DNA of 64,000 bases, taken from assembly GCA_036274895.1 (NCBI GenBank), contig DASUEU010000082.1, forward strand, positions 25,465-89,464, read 5' to 3'. Within the stretch, counting starts at the first letter, position 1, and each line of letters opens with the position of its first letter. The notes beneath the pieces are model-generated. The model saw nothing but the letters and a program-made list of their open reading frames with translations. It ran no database searches and was not told the origin of the DNA. The DNA is from CALMKX01 sp036274895. GTDB taxonomy: Bacteria; Acidobacteriota; Thermoanaerobaculia; Multivoradales; SZUA-115. Positions 54,828-62,125 of this stretch are shown here, one piece after another. The position numbers and the translations under genes are program-made.

Positions 54828-57194
54828 ATGCCCCCCCTCGACCGCAAGCTGCTGCGCGACCTGGTCCACCTGAAGAGCCAGATGGCCGCCGTGGCCCTGG
54901 TGGTGGCCTGCGGCATCGCCCTCTTCGTAGCCCTGCGCAGCATGCACGGCTACCTCGCCACCACCCAGCAGCGCTACTACCAGGAGTACCGCTTCGCCGA
55001 CCTCTTCGCCTCGTTCCGGCAGGCGCCCCTCGGCATCGCCCAGCGCGCCTCAGCCTTGCCGGGTGTGGCGGCGGTCGAGGCCCGTATCGTCCAGGAGGTG
55101 CTGCTCGACCTGCCCGGCCTGGCCGAGCCCGCCACCGGACGGCTGGTCTCGATCCCCGAGCGGGGCCAGCCGGCGGTCAACGCCCTGCACCTGCGCCGGG
55201 GCCGCTGGATCGCCCCCGGCGGCCGCGACGAGGTGCTGATCAGCGAGGCTTTCTCGCGCGCCAACCGCCTCGAGCCGGGCTCCACCTTCGGCGCCGTGAT
55301 CCACGGCCGCTGGCAGACGCTGCGGGTGGTGGGCGTCGCCCTGTCGCCCGAGTACGTCTACGAGATCCGCGGTGCCGGCGACCTCTTCCCGGACAACCGC
55401 CGCTTCGGCGTGCTCTGGATGGGCCGTGAGGCCCTGGCCGCCGCCTTCGACCTCGAAGGCAGCTGCAACGACCTCGCCCTCGCCCTCGCTCCGGGAGCCC
55501 GTCCGCTCTCGGTGATCGAGGGTCTCGATCGCCTGCTCGCCCCGTGGGGCGGCCTGGGGGCCTACGGCCGGGAGGACCACGTCTCCCACCGCTTCGTCAG
55601 CGACGAGATCGCCGAGACCCGGGTCACCAGCGTGCTGATCCCCGGGATCTTCCTCGGCGTCACGGCTTTCCTGCTGCACATCGTGCTGCTGCGGCTGGTG
55701 GCCACCCAGCGCGACCAGATCGCCGTGCTCAAGGCGTTCGGCTACACCGACGGGGCGGTCGGCGGGCACTACCTCAAGATGGCCCTGGTGCCGGTGGTGG
55801 CCGGCTCGGCCGTGGGCTGCGGCCTGGGCTTGTGGTTCGCCGTGGGCCTGGCCGGCATCTATGCCCGCTTCTACCAGTTCCCCATCCTGCGCTACGAGCC
55901 CGATCCCTGGGTCCTGTTCTGGGCCCTCGCCATCGGCGGCGGCTCGGCCCTGGTGGGGGCCCTGGCGGCGGTGCGGCGGGCCCTGCGCCTACCGCCCGCC
56001 GAGGCCATGCGGCCGGAGGCCCCGGCCCGCTTTCGCGCCGGCCTCGCCGAGCGCCTGGGCTTGATGCGCCGGCTACCCCCGGCCGGGCGCATGGTGCTGC
56101 GCAACCTCGAGCGGCACCCGGTCAAGGCCTTCCTCTCCGCCTTCGGCCTCGCCCTTGCCGTGGCCATCCTGGTCTCCGGCCGCTTCACCTTCGACGCCGT
56201 GGAGTTCATGGAGGAGCTGCAGTTCGAGGTCATCGAGCGGGAGGACGTCAACGTGGTCTTCGCCACCCTGCGGCCCCGGGCGGTGGTCCATCACCTCGCC
56301 CGCCTGCCGGGGGTGCTGCGCGTCGAGCCCTACCGGGTGGTGCCCGCCCGGCTGGTGGTCGGCCCCCGCGAGGAGCGCGCCGCCCTGCTCGGCCTCGAGC
56401 TGGAGAGCCAGCTGCACCGCATCGTGGACCGCCGCTTCGCCGTCCATCGCCCGCCGCCGGGCGGCCTGCTCTTGTCGAAGAAGATGGCCGAGATGCTCGA
56501 CGTGCGCCCGGGGGAGACCCTCACCGTCGAGGTGCTGGAAGGAGCCCGGCCCCACCGGGAGCTCAGGGTCTCAGGCCTAGTCGACGAGCTGATCGGCGTC
56601 GCCGCCTACCTGGAGCTCGCCGACCTCAACCGGGTGATGCGCGAGGGCCGGGCGGTCTCCGGAGCCTACCTGGCGGTGGACTCCCGCCACGCCCACGACC
56701 TCTACCAGAGCCTGAAGGGTTTGCCGGCGGTGACCTCGGTGGCGGTGCGCCAGGCCGCCCGCGAGGGCTTCCGCAAGACCGTGGCGGAGAGCTTCCGGCT
56801 GTCGATCGTGATGCTGATCGTCTTCGGCTCGGTGATCGCCTTCGGCATGGTCTACAACAGCGCGCGGATCTCGCTCTCCGAGCGGGGCCGCGAGCTCGCC
56901 AGCTTGCGCATCCTGGGCTTCTCCCGCGGCGAGGTCGCCGTCATCCTGCTCGGCGAGCAGGCCGTGCTCACCGCCCTCGCCCTGCCCCTCGGACTCCTGC
57001 TCGGCTGGGGGCTCGCGGCCCTCATCGTGCTGCGCTTCGAGTCCGAGATGTTCCGCATCCCCCTGGTGATCAGCACCTTCACCTACGCTTTCGCCCTGGT
57101 GGTGGTCGGCCTGGCGGCCCTGCTCTCGGCCGCGGCCGTGCGCCATCGCCTCGACCACCTGGACCTGGTTGCCGTGCTCAAGACCCGGGAGTGA
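54828..57194 (+). CDS. FtsX-like ABC transporter permease
   Basis: This 788-aa permease has an N-terminal span (VHLKSQMAAVALVVACGIAL) and a large periplasmic MacB-like domain. A first FtsX-type bundle (about 270-395; TSVLIPGIFLGVTAFLLHIV) follows. A second half starts with another span near 415-450, has its own periplasmic domain, and ends in an FtsX bundle (about 660-780; IALRELASLRILG-like RGRELASLRILGFSRGEV). Two FtsX units in one chain replace a homodimer. Together with the ATPase and the following adaptor it forms a tripartite exporter. Confidence 0.92.
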   Translation: MPPLDRKLLRDLVHLKSQMAAVALVVACGIALFVALRSMHGYLATTQQRYYQEYRFADLFASFRQAPLGIAQRASALPGVAAVEARIVQEVLLDLPGLAEPATGRLVSIPERGQPAVNALHLRRGRWIAPGGRDEVLISEAFSRANRLEPGSTFGAVIHGRWQTLRVVGVALSPEYVYEIRGAGDLFPDNRRFGVLWMGREALAAAFDLEGSCNDLALALAPGARPLSVIEGLDRLLAPWGGLGAYGREDHVSHRFVSDEIAETRVTSVLIPGIFLGVTAFLLHIVLLRLVATQRDQIAVLKAFGYTDGAVGGHYLKMALVPVVAGSAVGCGLGLWFAVGLAGIYARFYQFPILRYEPDPWVLFWALAIGGGSALVGALAAVRRALRLPPAEAMRPEAPARFRAGLAERLGLMRRLPPAGRMVLRNLERHPVKAFLSAFGLALAVAILVSGRFTFDAVEFMEELQFEVIEREDVNVVFATLRPRAVVHHLARLPGVLRVEPYRVVPARLVVGPREERAALLGLELESQLHRIVDRRFAVHRPPPGGLLLSKKMAEMLDVRPGETLTVEVLEGARPHRELRVSGLVDELIGVAAYLELADLNRVMREGRAVSGAYLAVDSRHAHDLYQSLKGLPAVTSVAVRQAAREGFRKTVAESFRLSIVMLIVFGSVIAFGMVYNSARISLSERGRELASLRILGFSRGEVAVILLGEQAVLTALALPLGLLLGWGLAALIVLRFESEMFRIPLVISTFTYAFALVVVGLAALLSAAAVRHRLDHLDLVAVLKTRE

Positions 57195-57198
57195 TCCG

Positions 57199-58362
57199 AT
57201 GAAGCCGCTGCCCCGTCGCCTGCTCTTCCTCGGCCTGCCAGCCGCCCTGGTGGTGATGGTCGTCCTCGCCCTGCGCCCCGAGCCGGTGAGGGTCGAGACC
57301 GCCCCGGTCCGCCGGGGCCCCCTCGCGGTGTCCGTAGACGAGGAGGGGGAGACCCGCATCCACCACCGCTACGTGATCTCGGCACCGGTCGCCGGCACCT
57401 TGAAGCGCATCGCCCTCCACGAGGGGGACGAGGTGGCCGCCGGCCAGGTGGTGGCCGAGCTCGACCCCCTGCCTCTCGACGCCCGCAGCCGGCGCGAGGC
57501 AGAGGCTCGCCTGGCCGCGGCCCGCGCCGCCCGCCGCGAGGCCGAGGCGGGCATCGCGACGGCGAAGGCCGCCCACGACGAGGCGGCCCGCACCCTCGAG
57601 CGGCTCGGCCGCCTGGCCGCCGAGGGCGTCGCCGCCAAGGACGACCTGGACCGCGCCGAGACCGCCGCCCGCCAGGGGGCGAGCGAGCTCGAGGCCGCCC
57701 GCTTTCGGGCCGAGGCCGCGCGCTACGACGTGGAGTCGGCCCGCGCCGCCCTGCTCGAGGCGGCGGCCGGCGGGGTGATCCCCCTGCGCTCGCCGGTCGC
57801 CGGCCGGGTTCTCGAGGTCTGCGAGGAGTGCGAACGGGTGGTGGCGGCGGGGGCCTCCCTGGTCGAGGTGGGCGATCCCGCCGAGCTGGAGGTGGTGGTG
57901 GACGTGCTCTCGAGCGACGCCGTGAGCATCCCCCTGGGAGCGCCCATGCAGCTCTCCTCCGGCGGCCTGGGCGCCACGCCCCTGGCCGGGCGGGTGCGGC
58001 GGGTGGAGCCCTCGGGCTTCACCAAGGTCTCGCCCCTGGGGGTAGAAGAACAGCGGGTGAACGTGATCGGGGACTTCGTGGATCCGCCGGCCGGACTGGG
58101 GGACCGCTACCGCATCGAGGCCAAGATCGTGCTCTGGCAGGCCGAGGACGTGCTCAAGGTGCCGGCCGGAGCCCTGTTCCGCGCCGGGGAAGGCTGGGCC
58201 GTGTTCACCATCGAGAACGGCCGCGCCCGGCAGAGGGCCGTCACCCTCGGCCACCGCAACCCCGACGAAGCCGAGTTGCTGGCAGGCTTACGCGAGGGCG
58301 AAGAGGTCATCGTCCACCCGAGAGATCGGGTGGCCGATGGCGGGCGGGTGGAGGTGCGGTAG
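57199..58362 (+). CDS. HlyD/MacA-type periplasmic adaptor
   Basis: This 387-aa membrane-fusion protein has one N-terminal anchor (LLFLGLPAALVVMVVLAL). A split lipoyl domain follows (SAPVAGTLKRIALHEGDEVA, then IPLRSPVAGRVLEV) around a long alpha-helical hairpin rich in Ala/Glu/Arg. The beta-barrel domain comes next (VVVDVLSSDAVSIPLG), then a membrane-proximal domain. It would link the permease to an outer-membrane channel; none is encoded here. The ATG at 57199 lies five bases after the permease stop. The final stop at 58362 precedes the 58380 inverted repeat. Confidence 0.92.
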   Translation: MKPLPRRLLFLGLPAALVVMVVLALRPEPVRVETAPVRRGPLAVSVDEEGETRIHHRYVISAPVAGTLKRIALHEGDEVAAGQVVAELDPLPLDARSRREAEARLAAARAARREAEAGIATAKAAHDEAARTLERLGRLAAEGVAAKDDLDRAETAARQGASELEAARFRAEAARYDVESARAALLEAAAGGVIPLRSPVAGRVLEVCEECERVVAAGASLVEVGDPAELEVVVDVLSSDAVSIPLGAPMQLSSGGLGATPLAGRVRRVEPSGFTKVSPLGVEEQRVNVIGDFVDPPAGLGDRYRIEAKIVLWQAEDVLKVPAGALFRAGEGWAVFTIENGRARQRAVTLGHRNPDEAELLAGLREGEEVIVHPRDRVADGGRVEVR

Positions 58363-58379
58363 GCCCTCACCCCCTCAGT

Positions 58380-58423
58380 CCCCCTCTCCCGACCCACCCA
58401 CCACTCCCTCCCGGGAGAGGGGG
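58380..58423. repeat. G+C-rich inverted repeat, dispersed-repeat type
   Basis: CCCCCTCTCCC (58380-58390) and GGGAGAGGGGG (58413-58423) form an 11-bp perfect inverted repeat with a 22-nt spacer, after CCCTCACCCCCTCAG. This is the 'CCCTCACCCC...CCTCTCCC...GGGAGAGG' type of intergenic element that is frequent in G+C-rich bacterial genomes. It may terminate the exporter operon. The rest of the 58363-58610 gap holds no other feature. Confidence 0.6.
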
Positions 58424-58610
58424 AGGCCGGAGAGGATCCCCTCTGAACCCCTGTCCCGGAAGGCTGGAGGGGGCGGGCTGGGAGAGGGGCTGGGCCGAGG
58501 GCCGAGGCCGGGGGAAGCACCCTGCCCCGGTGCGCGTATACCGCCCGGTGATAGCCTCCACCGATCAACCCGCGCTCCCCCGTTCTCCTCCGCCCACCGG
58601 GAGGCCTCTC

Positions 58611-59168
58611 GTGAACAATTCGCCTTCGCAGCAGGTCTTCGCCCTCGAGCGCCCGCACTCGAGCCTGTGGACCTACTACCTCCTGCGTTCCCTGCTGTTC
58701 GGCCCGCTGGTGTTCTTCGCGGCCATCCCTCTCTACTTCCGGTACCACACCCTGCGCTTCCGCTTCGACGAGCAGGGCATCGCCATGCGCTGGGGGATCC
58801 TGTTCCGCCGGGAGATCAACCTCACCTACGCTCGCATTCAGGACATCCACCTGACCAGCAACCTGGTCGAGCGCTGGCTGGGCCTGGCGAAGATCCAGAT
58901 CCAGACCGCCAGCGGCAGCGCCAAGGCCGAGATGACCATCGAGGGCTTGAAGGAGTACGAGCTGGTGCGGGACTTCCTCTACTCCAAGATGCGCGGGGTG
59001 AAGGAAGGCACCGTGGAGCGCCCCCGGCCAGCCCTGGAGAGCGCGGCGCCGGCCGCCGAGGCCGGCGAAGCGGACGGCGACCTGGCCGCGGCCCTCTACG
59101 AGGTGGCGGCGGAGCTCAAGGCCCTGCGCGCGGCGATCGAGCGGCAGGGGGAAGGAGGCCGGGCGTGA
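58611..59168 (+). CDS. Bacterial PH-domain membrane protein, first of a pair
   Basis: This 185-aa membrane protein has one or two spans near the N-terminus (YYLLRSLLFGPLVFFAAIPL). A bPH2-type domain follows: LRFRFDEQGIAMRWGILFRREINL, then TYARIQDIHLTSNLVERWLG, then KIQIQTASGSAKAEMTIEGL. The C-terminal tail is Ala/Glu-rich. The GTG start at 58611 has GGGAGG six bases upstream. PH-domain proteins of this type (YdbS/YdbT-like) often come in pairs. Function is poorly known, related to envelope stress and antimicrobial resistance. Confidence 0.88.
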   Translation: MNNSPSQQVFALERPHSSLWTYYLLRSLLFGPLVFFAAIPLYFRYHTLRFRFDEQGIAMRWGILFRREINLTYARIQDIHLTSNLVERWLGLAKIQIQTASGSAKAEMTIEGLKEYELVRDFLYSKMRGVKEGTVERPRPALESAAPAAEAGEADGDLAAALYEVAAELKALRAAIERQGEGGRA

Positions 59169-59905
59169 AGGAGCGGCTGAAGCAGTGGCTGATCCGGGTG
59201 CTCAAGGTGCCGCCGGCCCCTCACCCGCCGGAGAACGAAGGCACGCCGCGGGTGTTCCGCGCCGCCCGGCGCTACTACCACTACCGGCTGGTGGTGTGGT
59301 TGCTCGGCCAGGTGGGCGGCCTGTTCGGCCTCGGCTTCGGCGTCGGCTTCCTCGCCGTGCTGGAGCTGCCGTGGATCGTGGACGTCTTCGAGGCGATCGC
59401 CATCGCCGGCTTCGTGGCGCAGATCCCGGCGAGCTTCCTGCTCGTGACCTTCGACTGGGAGATGCGCTGGTACGTGGTGACCGACCGCTCGGTGCGCATC
59501 CGTGAGGGGATGATGCGGGTGAGCGAAAAGACCATGAGCTTCGCCAACATCCAGAACCTGGCCATCCGCCAGGGTCCCCTCCAGCGCCTCTTCGGCATCA
59601 GCGACCTCGAAGTCCGCACCGCCGGTGGTGGCGGCGCCAGCTCCGAGGCCCACGGCCACAAGCACGAGCTGGGCGAAGACCTCCACCTCGGCTACTTCCG
59701 CGGCATCGACAACGCCGAGGAGATCCGCGACGCCATCCTCACCCACCTGCGCAAGCACAAGGATGCAGGGCTGGGGGATCCGGACCAGGCGCACCTGGCC
59801 CCCGAGCCCGTCGGGGCGAAAAGCACGGCGACCGAAGCAGCCCACCAAGCCGCTGCGGCCCTGCTTAAGGAAGCCAGGGCCTTGCGGGCCGCCTGGCCGG
59901 GCTAG
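59165..59905 (+). CDS. Bacterial PH-domain membrane protein, second of a pair
   Basis: This 246-aa partner has two spans (LVVWLLGQVGGLFGLGFGVG and IAGFVAQIPASFLLV). A bPH2 domain follows: MRWYVVTDRSVRIREGMM, then SFANIQNLAIRQGPLQRLFG, then ISDLEVRTAGGG, and a His-rich loop (EAHGHKHELGEDLHLG). The GTG at 59165 overlaps the upstream stop by 4 nt. The two probably act as a complex in the membrane. The last ~35 residues are Ala-rich. It is convergent with the DUF4337 gene, 25 bp away. Confidence 0.88.
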   Translation: MKERLKQWLIRVLKVPPAPHPPENEGTPRVFRAARRYYHYRLVVWLLGQVGGLFGLGFGVGFLAVLELPWIVDVFEAIAIAGFVAQIPASFLLVTFDWEMRWYVVTDRSVRIREGMMRVSEKTMSFANIQNLAIRQGPLQRLFGISDLEVRTAGGGGASSEAHGHKHELGEDLHLGYFRGIDNAEEIRDAILTHLRKHKDAGLGDPDQAHLAPEPVGAKSTATEAAHQAAAALLKEARALRAAWPG

Positions 59906-59930
59906 ATGCAGCTCCCTCCGCCCGCGCCGC

Positions 59931-60539
59931 TCAGGTCAAGATCTTGGCCACGGCCGTGGGATGGAAGTCCCAACCCAGGAAACCGGCGAGGCCGAGGAAC
60001 ACGCCGCCAATCGCGAACACCAGGGCGAGCCCGACGAGCCACTTCTTGCGGGTGAGGGCGCTGACGCCCAGGAGGGCGATGGCGATGCTCAGGCCGGCCT
60101 CGGCGATGTCGAACTGATCGTCATGGATGCCCAGGCGGTCGTACTCCGCCTCCGCGGCCTCCGCCTGCTGCCGGATCTCATCCTTCTCGGACTCGTACCT
60201 CTTGGCCTTCTCCGTGTAGACCGCGATCTGCTGGGTGAGCAGCGCCGCCGCCTCGGGGGACCCGGCCCCGCCGGTGACCTGGCTCTGGATGGTCAGCTGA
60301 TCGAGCACGCTCTCGGCGAGGTTCTGCTTCATGCTCTTCGCCTGGTAATAGGCCCAGGAGTCCACGGCCTTCGATTGCTGCTGGGACATGCTCTGGACGA
60401 TGTTCCCATCCTTGATGTTGCAGAGCGCCATGAAGGTGGCGATCAGCGCCACCAACAGCGCGATCACCGAGTTGAGAGAGGATCCGGAGTCCTCGGAGTT
60501 GTCCACGGCTTCGGAAACGGCGTCGCTCAGGTCGCTCAC
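59931..60539 (-). CDS. DUF4337 membrane protein
   Basis: This 202-aa protein begins at a GTG (60539) with AAGGA seven bases upstream. It has an N-terminal span (LNSVIALLVALIATFMALCN), then a long charged helical region. The segment SMSQQQSKAVDSWAYYQAKS is the recognisable DUF4337 hallmark ('q-ndkW-yYQak'), and a helix near residue 130 (KAKRYESEKDEIRQQAEAAE) supports a coiled coil. Two more spans close the protein (about 147-165 and 172-190). Family members have no assigned function. It is convergent with the bPH gene, 25 bp away. Confidence 0.88.
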   Translation of the reverse strand: MSDLSDAVSEAVDNSEDSGSSLNSVIALLVALIATFMALCNIKDGNIVQSMSQQQSKAVDSWAYYQAKSMKQNLAESVLDQLTIQSQVTGGAGSPEAAALLTQQIAVYTEKAKRYESEKDEIRQQAEAAEAEYDRLGIHDDQFDIAEAGLSIAIALLGVSALTRKKWLVGLALVFAIGGVFLGLAGFLGWDFHPTAVAKILT

Positions 60540-60656
60540 CGGGCGGTCCTTTTCTCGCCGCACAGGGCGGCGGCAGAACGTTGGGGATGGGGTGCTCCGG
60601 CGGGGAGACTAGGGCAACGGGGCCTGGGCGGTCAACCGCGCTGGCGGCCCGATAGG

Positions 60657-60890
60657 CTACCGCGCCCGTAGCCAGGCGGCGACGGTCGGGAGACCGGGTT
60701 GCTGCGGTCTCGAGGTCGTCGCGCGGGACCTGGCCGGAGGCGCCCTGGAGGTTGCCGAAGGCGTCAAAGGCGTGGGTCCGGGCGAGCAGACCCGTGCGGC
60801 TCCCGGGGGTCGGTGGTGACGCGAGCCTCGATGAAGCGGGAAACGCCGTCGTGGCGGAACCAGGAGCCGCCCATCTCCACGATACTGCCG
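60657..60890 (-). pseudogene. Decayed RHS-repeat fragment B with frameshift
   Basis: On the minus strand this stretch encodes VEMGGSWFRHDGVSRFIEAR followed by VTTDP in one frame. A shift near 60806 leads to GLLARTHAFDAFGNLQGASG in another frame. The intact RHS gene near 63310-63480 carries EMGGSWFHYDGVSRLVEAHV and LLAQTYSFDAFGNLQGISG, so this is a degraded copy of that part. It has no start and a broken frame. It probably remains from earlier RHS recombination and sits behind the orphan lipoprotein gene. Confidence 0.8.
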
Positions 60891-60954
60891 GAACAGTTGG
60901 CGAGCGAGCTGAGGGCGCTCGCCGATCGCCACGGCCACCTCCCCGGCAGGTTGC

Positions 60955-61416
60955 TCATCTCTCAGACGGATGGCCGTTCGGACTGGAAGGCTGTGGGAGA
61001 CGGTCCAGCACACGAACCTGAACAGTGCTTGTTGTTTCATCCCAGTAGAGGCGGTGCCCGTTGGCTGCGTACCAGGTATTGAGCCGGTCCAGGTCTCGAG
61101 ACGTCTCAGCCGTCGGGAACCACCCGAGAGTCTCACCTTCGCCATGGACCTCGATGCCAGTTAGCGCCTGGAAGAACTGGCAGGCATCGCCGAACTCGCG
61201 TTCCTCGTAGCGGCCGGTAAGGCTGCGCTCCAAAACGTCCAACCCTCGCGCCCACTCTTCAAGAGCGCGGTCCTCCGGCGCCTGCTGACTCTGGCCCTGC
61301 GCTGGCGAGAATCTCGCCCCTGATCCTTCTTGTTCGCTTGGCGAGCAACCCAAGGAGAGGGTCAGCGCGAGAGTAGCTCGAACGATGATTGGACACGCCT
61401 TGAGGAGCATTCTCAT
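60955..61416 (-). CDS. Lipoprotein of unknown function, putative orphan immunity protein
   Basis: This 153-aa protein begins MRMLLKACPIIVRATLALTL with a lipobox LSLGC (Cys at residue 24), so it would be lipid-anchored in the envelope. The mature part is acidic and soluble, with ERSLTGRYEEREFGDACQFF and YAANGHRLYWDETTSTVQVR as typical pieces. Its ATG (61416-61414) overlaps the TGA of the vestigial RHS tip by ATGA, the same coupling as the intact RHS gene has with its own neighbour. By position it could be an immunity protein left behind by a replaced tip. The family is unknown. A start three codons later (ATG 61410) is possible. Confidence 0.65.
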   Translation of the reverse strand: MRMLLKACPIIVRATLALTLSLGCSPSEQEGSGARFSPAQGQSQQAPEDRALEEWARGLDVLERSLTGRYEEREFGDACQFFQALTGIEVHGEGETLGWFPTAETSRDLDRLNTWYAANGHRLYWDETTSTVQVRVLDRLPQPSSPNGHPSER

Positions 61417-61725
61417 GGCTTGCCCCCATCCTTCTCCTTGATGAGGTTTCCGTTGGCGAACCTGAACGTCACGCTGACCATCGTACCGTTGCGGATGTGG
61501 GTGCCGGTCCTCCTGGCCGATCAGGATTGCCAGGTCCACGTAGTTGTACCGCGTAGCCGTCTCGAGCTTGCCCAGGCGCTTGTTGGTGCCCTGGTTGGCG
61601 GCACCGTAGGTGAGCACCTTGAGCGGGCGGCTGGTGGTGGCGCCGGTCACCTCGTTGACCTCGATGAGACGTTCGGCGTCATCGTAGACGAACTCCAGCT
61701 CGGCCGTGGCTCCTTGGAGTGGTGA
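61413..61725 (-). pseudogene. RHS fragment A joined to a vestigial tip
   Basis: From 61725 down to about 61509 the minus strand reads GATAELEFVYDDAERLIEVN, then GAANQGTNKRLGKLETATRY, then NYVDLAILIGQED, which is RHS core. The intact gene ends at the window edge with RYNYVDLATLIGQEDWHEYQ, and 45 bp (61508-61552 against 63956-64000) match at 42 positions. Past that, in another frame, it reads THIRNGTMVSVTFRFANGNL, then IKEKDGGKP and a stop at 61413. The end looks like a short C-terminal tip coupled to the lipoprotein gene. No start codon or full repeats remain, so it is a broken RHS copy. Confidence 0.78.
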
Positions 61726-61780
61726 AGTTGCGCACCGGAGAAAACCGAATCGCCAGAATCTGCCTCGCGCTGCCCGGGCC

Positions 61781-62125
61781 TCACGTGCCAGATTCATCCT
61801 TTGCTGCTGTCTGAAGTCCCTTCCGAGACCCGCGGTGAGTCGTTCGCTCCTTTGTGGCAGGACTCTCACGTTCGAGGTTGCGGTAGGCTGAGCGAACGAG
61901 GTGCCGAAGAGGCTTTCGCAGCTCCTTCTGGTGGAAATCGATGTGGAAGAAAGCGCCAATCTCTAGTTCGGCCAGGAGCTGCGTCACGCGCTCGGCATCT
62001 ACTCCGAAAGCAGCGTCTAGCTCCATGGCGAGGCGCTGAACTTCTTCTGCCGCCTCGACGATCCCCTCGAGGTGGTAGGCTAACTCACCCAGATCACCGC
62101 AGGTACGCAGTCGCTCAAGTCTCAT
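61781..62125 (-). CDS. Putative immunity protein to the RHS tip
   Basis: This 114-aa protein starts at an ATG overlapping the RHS stop by ATGA. It is largely helical (RTCGDLGELAYHLEGIVEAA, EEVQRLAMELDAAFGVDAER, VTQLLAELEIGAFFHIDFHQ), with a basic tail after about residue 85. There is no signal or membrane span, so it should be cytosolic. Small helical proteins encoded just behind an RHS C-terminal tip are usually immunity proteins that bind it. No family is recognised. The G+C content looks lower than in neighbouring housekeeping genes, as usual for such cassettes. Confidence 0.65.
   Translation of the reverse strand: MRLERLRTCGDLGELAYHLEGIVEAAEEVQRLAMELDAAFGVDAERVTQLLAELEIGAFFHIDFHQKELRKPLRHLVRSAYRNLERESPATKERTTHRGSRKGLQTAAKDESGT

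Noticed and set aside
60657..61145. Possible 162-aa minus-strand protein
   Set aside because: It runs through the orphan lipoprotein gene in another frame and through RHS fragment B; no conserved pattern.
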